Shown here: piece after piece, positions 25,000 to 37,778 of the stretch
Layout of the letters: each line of letters begins with the position of its first letter
How positions within the stretch are numbered: the first letter of the stretch is position 1
Source of the DNA: Astropecten irregularis
Lineage: Eukaryota > Echinodermata > Asteroidea > Paxillosida > Astropectinidae
Length of the DNA stretch: 64,000 nt
Assembly: GCA_963971285.1 (NCBI GenBank)
Contig: OZ020254.1
Span: forward strand, 5,394,001-5,458,000
Direction: 5' to 3'
Position numbers and translations under genes: made by a program
Notes under the pieces: generated by a model
Databases searched by the model: none
Told to the model about the DNA's origin: nothing
Seen by the model: only the letters and a program-made list of their open reading frames with translations

Positions 25000-25676
25000 A
25001 CGGTTCGAGACTTGGTATACTGCCAAACAGTCTGCCAGTGGCTGAAGCCAAAATCGTTGACAAAAGTTCAGGACGGTTTTTTCTTTTACAATTCTAGAGC
25101 ACTTTTCAACCTAGATAGGAATATATCCACAGACAGGGAGTCGTGGCATTTGGGTTTACAGGATAGCTTATAGATTGCTGGCATGACTTTGATCAACGCT
25201 GCCTCAGGCTAAAATGAAGTCAGGTACTTCACGAACCCAAGCTGTGGCGCATATGTACCCGCGGGCCCAAGCTCTGTAATGTTTTGATCCGTGTAGAGCG
25301 AGTGTGCTTGGCAATTGGTCTGACACAGAGGCTGAGGGTAAAATAGGCTGACATATCATCGCATGACCACCATAGCTGAAATCCAATCGCACGCCGTTCG
25401 GTCTATGCACACCGTGACTGACTATACGGAACGACCAAGACACGTGTACCGTTTGGCATTTTGAAATTTTGGGCGCGGTGAACCGCACAGGTATAGCTAG
25501 ACTCCCTTCCATATTCACGACTGTTTAATAAGTGTGACCTATCACGTCTTGCGCGCTCCAACATATTAAGCTTGATTATACGAGTGATTAGCTACTGTAT
25601 GATTTATGAATACCATATCCGATTGAATATCGGGTCGGGAACTTGACTGGTATTTACACATGTTAAGCGGTACGTA
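25000..25676. other. Unassigned stretch, no gene seen
   Basis: The minus strand is open for 104 codons (25204-25518) without a recognisable motif. No splice structure or repeat. Confidence 0.4.
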
Positions 25677-26144
25677 TTAAAGGTATAATACATGATTGGT
25701 AAAGGTCACAGAACAGCACTCACACTTGGTCTAAACCAGCATTTACATGAAATAATAAGCTTGTGAAATTGGAGCTCAATCGGAGATCTGAGTCACGAGA
25801 AAATAGAAAAAACCCGACTCAATTATTCTTATAAAACATGAAGAATGGTTTTGATCTCAAAACCTACCCTTTTTAGCAATTTAGTGATTAATAACTGTCG
25901 GGTGGAGCCAGCGCCTTTGAATGTGTTACACAGATAAATGGATAAAATGCTGTGCATCATCATCATCATCATCATCAAGATCAAAACTGTTTTCGGTTGT
26001 TGTTTGGCTAATTGTTTTGGTAAATACAGCATTTCAGACGGAAATATGTTAACACTACCAGCACCATCATCATATCCTGAAAGTTATACGTAAAATCTGT
26101 GAACAATTTTGTTTGGGTATGTCTATCTTGCACTGTACCTTTAA
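25677..26144 (+). mobile_element. Family B element with internal insertion
   Basis: Ends TTAAAGGTATAATACATGAT and CTGTACCTTTAA. At 468 bp it is about 100 bp longer than its relatives because about 120 bp (25857-25976) sits in the central palindrome. Left and right halves otherwise follow the copies at 2.8 and 42.0 kb. Confidence 0.85.
25857..25976 (+). mobile_element. Insertion in family B, ends in CAT repeat
   Basis: Foreign stretch inside the family B centre. It ends in a CAT/ATC trinucleotide run (25955-25977), as retroposed short elements often end in a simple repeat. GATCTCAAAA at the left junction and AGATCAAAA at the right junction may hold a target duplication. Family not identified; a SINE-type tail is inference. 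Confidence 0.5.
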
Positions 26145-26503
26145 GACACTTTCTTTAGACGCTTCCTTCAAATCCTCTTCCAATCCTTCGGATTGGGTTT
26201 AGGTATATAGCTGCGCAGTTATTGGATGTACGTATAGGCAATTCCTTAGTCCCATGTGACACGTTCGAGGCAATTAATGGGCAACCACTTCCAGGCAATC
26301 TCTAAGAAGAAAATTTAATAACATTCATCTTTAAATATTAATTTAATGTGATAGAAGGGGATATAAAGAAACTGTCAAAAGGTGACTCAGTTTGCCCTGC
26401 TGAATCTTTCCATTTGCATGTGGTGCACAGTACTTGCATGGTTACTTCCAAGTTACCTGTAAACTTTCCCACATAGTCTGGCCCCTACACGGCACAGTTG
26501 CTA

Positions 26504-26815
26504 CTATAGTCACCTGTGAAATTTCGGTCCCATACGTACGGTGTCCACTTTTTGAGAAAACAGTGAAAAACGCCAACAGTGTTTAAAAAATCACCGTGTT
26601 CACCGTTTACTTATTTTTTTTACCTTTTAAAGATCCGATCAATTTTGTGGGCATTGGTTTTTACTCTTTTCTGGATAAATACAGCATTTCAGGCAGAATA
26701 ATTTGAAAGGTTTGTTCTCTACCATCACCATCTTTATACCCTGTAAGTTATAGGTACATTTGTGAAGATTACTCTTTCGGTACGCTATACCGAAGTATGA
26801 TATAGTACCCTTCAA
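26504..26815 (+). mobile_element. Family A element, left end missing
   Basis: Begins near AGTCACCTGTGAAATTTC, keeps TTTTTGAGAAAACAGTGAAA, a damaged central palindrome, CTGGATAAATACAGCATTTC and CCATCTTTATACCCTGTAAG, and ends CGAAGTATGATATAGTACCC. The outermost left end of about 50 bp is not found. Confidence 0.75.
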
Positions 26816-29800
26816 GGTACTCGTGGTATTGTGTGTAGCTTCGGAATGGGCTCATTTGCAGCATCCAGTGAAGTCTTGTCAGAACATGACGTGTATAGGC
26901 TGACGTGCTCGCTGGAATCGCATAATTTTATTTCAACCATAAAACTCGCTATCAGAACCATGTAAAAGATGTTTTATTATCCAATTTCGTTGTTTTGACC
27001 ATTAAAATTTTTTATGATGACGCAAATTGCACGACGGTAAAAGCCCTGTCAAAACAACAAACACGGAATGTTTCTGGGTAGTGTGTATGTATCATTGTTA
27101 ATGGAGGTTCGGTCGCAGAAACAAACAAGTTTTGGAATGAGATTATTGATTATTTTCCGTAGTTTAATCAAAATATTTGCCTTCAATTAAGATTGTTAAT
27201 CAACGTAAGTTATGTGACCTTTTGGCGAGGAAAAGACAGGTAACACAATCATGGCCTGCTCCAACAAAACATGATGCTCTGTCGAACGGCAGCGTAATGA
27301 GAGTGTTCGGAGAAACAGACGACCTAGACGGTATACTTCTCGTCACGTTCGTCGCATAACGTTTCTCTAATTCCTCTTCAATCACATTCACTTTAATAAC
27401 GAACGTCAGTTTTGGCCTTCAGCCATGCTTTTAAGTGGATCTTTACTTTCACATTTTGATCATTACAAGTTCATTTACTGAGGGGTGAATGCATGTAGTG
27501 CGTGAAAGGTTAAGATGAAGAACCCTTGGCCGGATCAGCGTCCCTGATATTAAAAAAAGAAAAAAGACCACCGAGATTCATTTCAGAGAGACGTGTTCTT
27601 CAAGGTATGACGGGTGGGGATTTCAATCGTTGCGATATGCTGGCTCTGTTCAGCGCAAGCGATGCCGTATACGTGTGACCGTCACATGTTCGATTGAAGA
27701 ACCTTTAGAACTGAGCCGCTCACAACACGCTCAAACAGGTGCAGATATAAAGTCGACCGTATTGATTTGTTGGGCGGTTCAATCGTTCATCAGCTATCAT
27801 GCATGCTATCGGCCGTATCATTCTCCACCTAAAACCGAGCTACTTGCCGTCCCTATTCCCCACTTCTTGCCACCGCCGAAATTAACTTGCTTGACCGTGT
27901 GGTTTTCCCGGTAGCCTTTCCCAAGCCACACCATACCACTGCGGAAACAGGTTTGATGGCGAGACGGCTTAGTAATTAAAATCCCTCGCGGGGCATCCGG
28001 AATGTTGTTCCTGGTCTTGGATCCCATCCCTATTCCTGGTAATTGTGTACCGACAATCCCGTAGGGCTAGGAGGTTGGACGGGTTTACTCGCCGCCTACA
28101 TACGGACCTATATTCGGTTAATTAGCCAGGGGCGCAAGCAGGCTCAACACGTGTTTTTTTAATATCGTGATTTCTCGATGATGTGTAAGGAAATAATCTG
28201 GGTTCCTCTAATAATTATACATTCTAACTGAGACTGAGACTGCATGTACGTGATGCATGATGAATAGAATATGCCAGGGGATTTGTTTTAATCCTCTTAG
28301 GAAGCGGCAGCATTTGGTGATCATCATAATTAACCAAAAACACACCAAAACAGGAAGGCTATAGTTTGCCTTTCCTTTTGCGGCCCTCATTTATAATGCA
28401 CCTTCTGTTCATATGTGACCTTGATTCTATGAGCTCACATAAATTATGCAATCTCAATTAGTCAACCAATACAAAGTTTTGAAAATGAAATAAAATGCAT
28501 GAATAAAATGGTAAACACGCACGTCACGATATGCTTGGCTATATTTTTATTCGATCTCAAAATTCGATGGAAGCCCTCCCGCAATTGGTAAATCCAATTA
28601 TATCGGACCGGCAAAAATTCCGCCCAGCTATACCGCCAGCTATATTCTTATATGAATTCATCTCCATCGGACAAAAATAGCCTTGATATTGAAAACGAAA
28701 TCAAAAGGTTATCAGGATCAGGAAAGGGTTATGATTCAATTGGAGGTAAATCTCGGCCCCGGGGGCATATATTGCGAAATTACCTTTGAGTTCATTAATG
28801 GCAGTTGTGTGACTATCAGTCACAAGTGAATATGTTCGAAGCAATTGCTTTTATTGCAATATTTGATACAGATCGTGCACTGTAAACTAACATTCTTGCA
28901 AGAGATTTCAGTTATAGGATTAGTGCTTTATTGAAGAATGTAACATGACGTATATCATCTTTTTACGGACATGTTGATAGGATAAGAACCAAGGTTTTTA
29001 ATCTTGAAGTTCTTTTCTGTTCGTATTTCAAGCAGCTCGCTCTTTAGCTTCTCAGAGCAAATAATATATAGAAAAGTTAAAACATGAAGTTCCCGCGTAA
29101 ACCTCACGGCGACATACAAAATTAGTGCAATGGAGGAAATGTACGTGTATCTTTCACCTGTAAGGGAGACGTCGGGCTGTAATATTCGCGACGGTAAGAA
29201 AAAAAACTGGGAAAATGGGAAAACAACAACATAATTTGTGAAGAACGGTTGTCCTCCAGCAAAATTGTTTCGGCCTGCGTGTAACGAGATTGCCCTGCCG
29301 TGGATCACGTCCCAACCTCCGGCGATCGATGCCGCGGATTCTCGGTCGACCCAAATCACACCTGGCGTTGCCGTATAGAACACGTGTCATGCATCGATTT
29401 CAAATGAGATTTTGTGTCGTGCTCTCATTTTCCCCTTTCCTCCCCCTCTCCTGCGCTCGGATTTTCCGCTTGGAAAGTTTCATGGCGCTTGATACAAAAA
29501 TCCATTCAGACGGTACGGAGTGATGTGCGTTGTATGAGACGTCCTTGGAATTATAACATTTGCCGCTATTCAGACGCTATTCCCACGCGATAATGTCTAC
29601 CACATTTGCTATCTCCAGTAAAAATAGATGTATGTGTTTCGATATTTATAGTAGTGATGCATAATCCATGCTAGGAATAGCTTAATCATTGACATGTTTT
29701 TTTGCAATTACTAAAAAATACATTGCTTTAAAATATTTATGTATTTTTTAATGTTACTTCTTAAGTTAGCATTCCTTTTTTTGCCATCAGTCATTCTGTT

Positions 29801-31919
29801 TTTTTTTTAATAATGTCGTTTCACAGCTAAATCTCACATCAATATCACAGCAGATACTGAAAATCAATGGGATCAGGCTGGAGACATTCTCGGCAATTTG
29901 GCGAGACTGTTTGCTCATTTCAGGCCCTCAATTGTATGAATGAATGACAATTAAAAAGTCATCAATAAATGCATATTACTCGAAATCGTGTATAATTATA
30001 TAACACGTGTCATACTATAAATTTAAACCAAGTAAAAGCCTCGTGCATAAACTGCAAAAATAATCAGCAGACGTACATAATCCCCCATCTCCAACACACA
30101 AAAAATATGGTACTGAAAAATTCAGTCAGTAGACTAAACCATTTTAGACAATTTGTACTTAACATAATCCACTCCACAACTGATGTTGCATCATACAAAA
30201 GAATCCTCGATGTTGACAAATTGAAAACGAAATCCAATGTTAACGGCACTAGAGCTATGTAGGCCAAAATTGAGAATAATACTCACGGCCACAGGGTATA
30301 TTACTAAAAAATCCCTTTCGTTAGTTTGGGGCATACATATGCTCAATCAGACCTAGGATTTTCATTTATTACTCTGAATTAACACAGTGAAAATTACTTT
30401 ACAATTTTGTCCTGGAAACATTAATAATGATATTAAATACATAAAACGACAGATGGCACTGCGATTATGTTAGTAATAAAAGGCATGTACATCACCAATG
30501 GAGCTTGTGTCATTTGGTTTGAGTGTCAAAGCGAAAAACAATATCTTTTGCCCTTTTGGTAAAAACGCTCAGGATGTTGGACATGCGCAGTTTGACACCA
30601 TTGGATGCCTGATATAGTGCTTGGATAGCCGTATTTATCATTATTAGTGCAAATCCATTATGATACGGAATGAATCATGATAGTGACTCACAATCTCCAT
30701 AATGTGCGGCAAACCTATAACACCCAAACCTTCGTTTTTGTACACCTTGACTGTCTGTGTCTGGATCGTTGACTTCATCTATGCATTGTCAACGCCTAAG
30801 AAAAAAGGAAGCCAGACTAATCCTTTTCCTGATGGCTAAACTTCGAAAATAGCTTTAGCTTGGGCACGTCATGACTATCGTAGCCGGTTTTCAAGTATAT
30901 GAGAACTGACACTACGTAACATTATGTGTCAGAAACGATCTATGCTATGGCTTGACTTGCATGGTTATGTCTTCGGGCGAAAAAAAAAAAGCAAACAGAG
31001 ACTGATGTGTTGGCAACTTGAGCTTTGGTAACTGTAGCAGTTGGGTTGATGTGCCTATGGCGTGTGTAACGTACTGAGCCAATAACTTGATTATAGCAAA
31101 GAATGATCGGAACCCAATCATGTAGGGAAATGAATGTGTTGATTGGATTGGCAGTAGGCCTACCAAGTCAAGAATCTTCCTATCACTCCGTATGTTGACT
31201 AGATCATGTTTCATGTTTGAATTGCAGTAATCTAATAAGCTCAACCATCGTGCAACGTATCGCCTTATATCAAACCAATAGATTCACATACATCATCTGC
31301 ATTCCTGTTACACAAGGAATGCGAGTCTAATTGGAGAATGTGGCGTTTTTTGGCCATTTTGCATAATCCTTCATTTTTGTTTGTGTTATTGCAGAGGCCA
31401 GGTTTGTCCATGACTGTGTGACTTAGAGCAGCAGATAGAGTATAATATACCGCTGATTTGATGGCTTGTGGCTTTAGGTTCAGATTCCTCATATGACCGT
31501 ACAGACCGGCTGCATGTTAGGCAGTGGATAGGGATGTTGACAGTATCCCCAGGAAAGAAAGAGACAGAGAGGACAAGAGATGGATAAAGAAACAAATCAA
31601 TGAAGCGGTGTTCCTCAAAGGAGGCCAGATCATGGAGAGCAACGTCTGAAAATAAATCGCCAAAATATCCAGAGTCATTTATTCAGAGATCACGAACTGA
31701 GTGAGTTCACGGAGTAAGGGGTCACTTCATCTCTCCAAGTTGCACACGGAAAGTTCATCAGAAGAATGTTTTTTGGATATATAGCGGTATCAAATTACAG
31801 TTCATTTCTTTGTTTTTGTCCCTCATATTACAGTAAAACAATTTCACATTCAAGTATGGGTTGGTAAGATTGGCTGCCAATTTAAGAGTTCCTTGAAGAC
31901 GCACCTTTCGCATTAACTC
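26816..31919. other. Unassigned 5 kb stretch, no gene seen
   Basis: Largely unique, AT-rich between 29.6 and 30.1 kb. A hairpin TGTGACT-ATC-AGTCACA lies at about 28808-28824, followed by GAAGCAATTGCTTT. The minus frame 28955-29383 (142 codons) starts in a GC-richer patch but has no known domain and runs into AT-rich sequence. TAGGCCTA at 31155. No element of the window's TIR families is inserted here. Confidence 0.5.
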
Positions 31920-31929
31920 ACCCGGAGGG

Positions 31930-32181
31930 GTAGTCTATGTGATAGCTGTATCGCCGTACAGCGAGCGAGCATCTATCATGTGTGCAGATTTCCTGATTAA
32001 TTATGCAAGCCAACCAAACACTGACCTCTCTAAGTTTTGACCAATCAGGGGGCATCTACTATCGTACCATTTGGGGAGGGCGTCTATCACGTAGATAGCT
32101 GCTGCCGCGCGAAATTGACCAATCAACATTCTCCGTCGCTATCCTGACGGAAATGTTCTCATAACAGATCTGATTGGTTGA
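31930..32181. promoter_or_regulatory. CCAAT-box cluster, promoter-like
   Basis: Three strong CCAAT boxes: GACCAATCAGG (32039-32049), TTGACCAATCAAC (about 32115-32127) and, inverted, CTGATTGGTTGATG (32170-32183). Interleaved CTATCA/TAGATAG strings include the palindrome TCTATCACGTAGATA near 32083. CCAAT boxes bind NF-Y and are typical of upstream promoters. No clear TATA box or attached coding exon was found. Confidence 0.35.
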
Positions 32182-32189
32182 TGTGCCGC

Positions 32190-32848
32190 GTTGCAATTGC
32201 AGGCATGACTTTTGTATCAGACGTTCGTACGTAGTGACACGGAGTAGAACGGGTGATACTCAGACTACTCGCAGGAGGGGATACTATGCCTTTTTTATCA
32301 GAGTAAAGAAGCTACAAGCTTACTCGCTGTTCTTATCAACTTGCCTCTTTTCGTATTTTGATTTTGTTTAGCTGGAGGAACATTTCTCCTTTTCAAGTTA
32401 CGATCATTCTAGTTTCTTTCCGGTCCCAATTTGTTTTCTTTTATGTGTATTGCATCCACACGAAAGAATAGCGTAAAATGTTTTTTTCTGGTTCAAAACA
32501 CTGAAGGGAAATTCTAGAGGAAGGAAACTCACAGTGGTACACTGTGTGTACCCGGGGCAGGCAATTTGTGGTGACGTCTACTAACTAGGTGCAAGTATCC
32601 TGCAGCAGTCAATTAGTAAAGAATATGTTCCCTGTTCTTCGCACGTTCGGTACATTTACGCTCAGGTCATCTCACCATAGAGTTATAGCTCCTTGGTATC
32701 GAGCACGATATTGTACCGTTGGGTCGACATAAGTCGAGTTGGGTGACATGTGAATAAGAAAAGTTTTTGTAATCTTCATGGGAGTGCACGCTGGTAATAA
32801 ATACCAAACTGTCGTGGTTATATTCTGAAGTATTAAAGTCTGAGCGGC
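32190..32848. other. Unassigned stretch, no gene seen
   Basis: Downstream of the CCAAT cluster. The plus frame 32174-32371 (65 codons) has no recognisable product. No shared repeat. Confidence 0.4.
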
Positions 32849-33178
32849 TTAAAGGTACATTACAGGATCGGTATAACCCAAACAAAACATGTTCACAGAT
32901 TTACGTATTACTTTCAGGGTATATGAAGACGATGCTGGTAGAAACCACCTGAAATGTTGTATTTATCCAGACATTAGTAACTGATAAAGACCGAAAGCAG
33001 TTTTGATCACGGGGTAAGATCAAACCCATTCTTTATGTTTTATAAGAAAAACTGAGTCGGGTTTTTGCTATTTTCTCGTGACTCAGATGTCCGATTGAGC
33101 TCAAAGTTTATTATTTCAAGCACATATTGGATCAGAGAAAGTGTGAGTGCTTTCACCAATCACGTTTTATACCTTTAA
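32849..33178 (-). mobile_element. Family B element, inverted copy
   Basis: Reads in reverse: TTAAAGGTACATTACAGGAT on the left is the family's right end, and ACGTTTTATACCTTTAA on the right is its left end. 330 bp. The central palindrome (GATCACGGGGTAAGATC) and GTGACTCAGATGTCCGATTG are recognisable. Confidence 0.8.
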
Positions 33179-35544
33179 ACATTACCAGTTCAAGTACTCC
33201 ACCCAGATAAGTTAATGACTGCCAAGCACGGGCGGCTCATCGTACAAATTAAACTCTGGTTACATCAGTGTAGAATTGTGGTCTTGGTGACTTGTTCTGA
33301 CGGCAAACTATCAATAATGCGAACTTTATGTAGGAATAGGCTAAGATTCACGGGAAACCTAAGACGGCCACAGCTGAGCTTTGGTTGTGATTCATTTGTC
33401 ATACAGGCCTGAAAAGACAATCCATTCTACCGATCAGTTCTACTTCCAAGATAATGTCTACTGGAAATTGTTATTTTGGTTTTGGTTACCGCACACCTCC
33501 TTGATTATTTGCTTCACGCCTTGAGTCGCACGCCTCGACACAAAACCTGTCATCATCTGCTATGAATGAAACCTGCTACCGATACGAGCCCTACAACGAC
33601 AGCTACGGGTTTTCGAAGATTTACGATGGCTGAATGAAAATTCGACGTGGATACCTGCCAACCAATAGGGCCTATGGTTTGGCTTGAGTTGTTTCTCCTA
33701 TTTTGTTTGTGGGATTGTGTCACAACACTGTCTAATATACTAAGTGTTTTGTGATACCTGCACATTTTCCGTTTGTATCGCAAGGGCGTCATCTGACAGA
33801 TATTATGAAAGGAATGACAACTTGTATAATGTCCATGTGATCAAGCAATTAGTTTTCAAGTGAGGAAAGCTATTTTTGGTCTACCTCCATCACAACGGAC
33901 TCTATACAATACCAAGGCAGAGCTTCTCCTGAGGGTATTAATTTGAGGTAAGAAAGCTTAGCTTTGTCAAGACGTCTAGCCGCGTATAAGACCGAGGTCA
34001 CCGCCTAGCGAACAGGCGCAGTTGACAATCGGCTCGTACGTGCGGAGCATGCAATTCTGTTCAGTAAAATGGTCAATTTGTGTTGGCTTTTGACAAATTT
34101 CTAAACAGTGCACTGATTAGAATTATCAACACTGCAGTGTTTCTGTATAGCACATCCAATGAGCTGCTGGCTACATATTGGCTTCTCCAGGCTTGAGCCT
34201 AGCTCGAGCTGGCTAAATCAGTTGCTGGATCTGTGGGGGCGATCTTTCACGGCACATCTGGTAAATTTTACAGCAAGTTATAAACGAATGGAGCTGCTTC
34301 ACTAAGCTTCTCCGCCCCCGTCACAATCAGAATGCATGCAGGCCTGAAAGCACATCAGAAAATATAAAACACTCTTTGATGCTTGCATACATCAACATTG
34401 CCCACTGTATGAAGCCCTTACAGGCATCGTACACCTTTGTCCTGATATAACAGCCAGATGCGTATAATTCCAATACAGCTTATCGGATGCTGACCGTGAC
34501 TGCATATGGCAAATCATAATATAATGATGAGGTTACTGTACTTTATTAAATATCATAGAATGACAGAATTCTAACTTAGCTTCACACATCTACAAACCAT
34601 ATGGACGAGAGGTCTAATTCTCAAATTAAAGAAGCGGGGTTGATTGAGGCGGTTTGGATCCAGGATTTGACGAGGTAGTTACGGAGATCTTGGCAGACCT
34701 AATAGCGGTCTTACTTGGTTAATTTCATCCATGTATATGGTGTCACGGCACATTAAAGTTCACAACCTCTTGGATTGTTTAGTAGCTGTGACAAGAAGAC
34801 CATTTTATTTGATTCTTTGATGATATGGAACGCGCACATTCGCTCACGCTAGCGGCACATGTCGATCATTATGAATGTTATTGATGACAAAGCGTCATGC
34901 TACAAAACGATCACGTATTTGTGAACAAAAATCAAAACGGTCAACTGGATTCGTTCCATATTAAATTATAAAATGCTTTTCCTGGCTTTTCCTTTTTTTT
35001 CTATCAAATAAAAAAAAACCTGATCTCCTACCCCGCCAAAATGTTACCAATCCTGATGAATCTCTCGGAAACTTCTCATCAGTCAATTATAATTTAGTTA
35101 TGGAGCAGTAAAACTGCACGTCGTCGTCAATTTTGTGACAGAATATCAGTCGAAGCAAGGAACTGAGGCCGTATCTCAAATCTCTGGCTGCGGCTGCAAA
35201 TTACACACGCACCTATGGCAGCCACTAGCCAGTGACAGCAGCCATTTCCATAAACGCACTGGCTATCAGACATGCAGGCTATAGCGGGTTTGAATTTATG
35301 CAAGGCAAGTCCATACATTATGTAAGGTAAGATAGGACTCGGATTTCTGATCCCATGAAGACGCCAGAATCACGTCTGAACAGGTGAGGATGACTCAAAC
35401 ATTGCAAGGAATTAGTCTCATTTCCCAAGCGCAGCACGCAACTTGCCCGGGAGTCCGAAGCGAATTATCTGTGTCAAACTTTCTTCGGCATGTGGTATAA
35501 CTGGTACAATCATTCATAAAAGCATGCGTGCAACACAGCACGTC
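33179..35544. other. Unassigned stretch, no gene seen
   Basis: About 2.4 kb, mostly unique. At 35160-35300 a CTGGCTGCGGCTGC region with CAGCC strings faintly recalls element H, but no convincing inverted ends were found. Confidence 0.45.
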
Positions 35545-35905
35545 TTTAAAGGTAATATCATACTTTGGGTTTTGTCAAAGAAATACAGATTCATGGGCAA
35601 ACATCAAAATCACGGAATATACAGCGACAGTCATCTGTGAAAGTTCAGTCCCATACGGTGCCAACTTTTTGAGAAAACATTGAAAAACGGCCACAGTATT
35701 TCTTAAATCTTTTCTCTTTTATTTTTGATCTTTGAAATATCAAAAATAATTTTGGTCACTGGTTTTACTCTTTTCTTGATGAATACAGTATTTCAGGCGG
35801 ACAAATTGGTAACGGTATGTTTCTACCATCACCATCTTTATACCCTGTAAGTTATAGGTAAATCTGTGAAGATTTCTGTTTCCAAAGTATGATACCACCT
35901 TTAAA
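35545..35905 (+). mobile_element. Family A element, complete
   Basis: 361 bp from TTTAAAGGTAATATCATACT to TATGATACCACCTTTAAA. Contains TCAAAGAAATACAGATTCAT, CAGTCCCATACGGTGCC, TTTTGATCTTTGAAATATCA (palindrome with changes) and CCATCTTTATACCCTGTAAG. No coding capacity. Confidence 0.88.
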
Positions 35906-36883
35906 ATGTCTTCACGTGAGCCTGCCTTTCCCCATTATACGGTATCGCGTGCAACGCTCAGGTCTCTTTTTTATTATCATCTACCATTCACCTGGTAACT
36001 TGGCAGACGGATCCTCACGCCAACAACACTCGGCCTTGCAATGTCATTTCTTTCATTACCAAGTACCAGCTGCATTCACACACCTTGATGCAAGGAGGCG
36101 TCTCGCTTCATGCAACTCTGACTTCCTTCTAAATCTCTGTACATCCTAATTCAACCAGGTGATATTTAACCTTCGAGATGCGGTATTATATGCGTATTTT
36201 ATTGGCAGTGGCTTCTCAATTCGGTCCCGTGCCCTATATAATTTCAAGGTGAACGAGAACGTTAATTAGAATGCCACCTGAAGAACCCGATAATGGAATA
36301 ACGCACTGTATTAATTTCACGCTGATGGAATGGTTTATCAGGCATATATGATGGCTACAACATAGGAAAGATTCGAAAAACATAAATGATAGTATGCAGA
36401 TTCGACTCAAAATTGTGTATTGGTATATGAAGATTTGTATACATAGTTTGAAATGTTATTTCTTAAAAAGACTAAAAGAAAAATAAGAATGATAACACCT
36501 AATACAAACAACATTGTACATCTCCAGAGATTTGATCCAAACAAGTGAAGAAGGTGAGTAAAATCGCTATTGAAAGCAAAAAAAAAAAACCGAAAAAACA
36601 AACAACAGCTATAAATAAATAGTTCTTTATAAAAGTAGGCCATCTAATATCAGAATGAGCTCATTATACTTACAGATATATTATTTCGGATAAACATTAT
36701 CATGAATGTCATTTGTTGACCTTTACAGGCCTACTCAATTGTGAGTGGTTTTAATCTCCAGATCTCGAAGGGGATGTACGTTTGTTTGCGGTATATAGAC
36801 CACTCACTCGCGAATTGATATATGAGGTCTAATGGATGTTTAAAGATGTATCAAGGTTGATCTAACACGGCTTCTGACTGCCA
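35906..36883. other. Unassigned stretch, no gene seen
   Basis: AT-rich. A run of ten A at about 36580 and no shared repeat or credible frame. Confidence 0.45.
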
Positions 36884-37014
36884 AACGAACAAAGATAATT
36901 GACTATTGGGGTCACCACCAACATAGGGCTGGATGGCTCAGTTGGTAGAGCGCCTGTACGGTATTCAGGAGGTCGCCGGTTCGAATTCTGCTCCAGTCAA
37001 TTTGTCTTTGTTCA
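36884..37014 (+). mobile_element. tRNA-like sequence enclosed by inverted repeats
   Basis: 36927-36998 folds as a tRNA: acceptor GGCTGGA with TCCAGTC, D arm GCTC/GAGC, anticodon arm CCTG/CAGG, B box GGTTCGAATTC. The presumed anticodon GGT (Thr) lies in a loop lacking U33, and the T stem has mismatches, so a working tRNA gene is unlikely. Outside it, AACGAACAAAGATAATTGAC (from 36884) pairs with the inverted GTCAATTTGTCTTTGTTCA (to 37014). The unit is thus a small foldback or SINE-like mobile sequence with a tRNA body. Confidence 0.6.
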
Positions 37015-37778
37015 CTTTTCAATGAGTTTAAATTCAGTCAGTTTCCCTTAAAAAGTGATGGAAATCGCCCACAAATTGTCAAAGAAGTGTGCTTTGAATG
37101 TTTTTTTGCCTGATTACGAGGGTTGAATGTATAGAAAATGATTAATCTATGCCACAGTTTTAACAGCAATGAGTTCGTGTACTGAAATCCATGACACCAT
37201 AGGAGTCATATAGGCACGTGTGCGTCAGTTAAGCCACATTGGTAATAAACCTAACTAGAACACGTTGTCTCTCAGGCTTTTCCCGTGAAAATGGATCTGG
37301 ATTATCTGAACGATTTGGGACCAAAAAAATGGCATTTTATTTCTCACGGTCTGTAACATCGGGGGTATAAGTAATGTAAATGATCCTGGCCTTCTCATCT
37401 TGGAAGTTATATACCCTCTCCAGATGGAACATAATCAAGGGGAGATCTAACAATCTAATCAACTATGCATGACAAGAAGGCAACGGGTTAAGCCGCTCGG
37501 ATGATTTGATTTAAAGGAAGGATCTACCCGCATTAAAATGAAAATCCACTTTCTGATTAAATAAGGTCCACGTTGGTAACTAAGACAATTGGCCGTCAGA
37601 CGTTTCGGTGGAACAATATGCCCCTAAAGCGCGGCTAAATCACACTGCCCAGGAGATAATATGTGGACAACTGACAGCTTGTATTCGTCAAAGATTTACT
37701 CCCCAGGTCAGGCTGAGATGTAGGCTGTGCGTTTTTAAGATACTGAAAAAGTCATTCATTTATTGTTGATTGCTATAC
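37015..37778. other. Unassigned stretch, no gene seen
   Basis: No repeat family, frame or motif cluster recognised. Confidence 0.4.

Noticed and set aside
28955-29383. 142-codon minus-strand frame as a gene
   Set aside because: First half lies in a GC-richer patch, but the second half is AT-driven. A stop lies just before a GTG start, no ATG opens the N-terminal part, and no domain is recognised.
35160-35300. Second copy of element H
   Set aside because: GGCCGTATCTCAAAT at the left is suggestive, but the proposed right end matches poorly and the interior does not align.
36927-36998. Functional tRNA-Thr gene (anticodon GGT)
   Set aside because: U33 is missing, anticodon and T stems contain mismatches, and the sequence is flanked by inverted repeats typical of a mobile unit.
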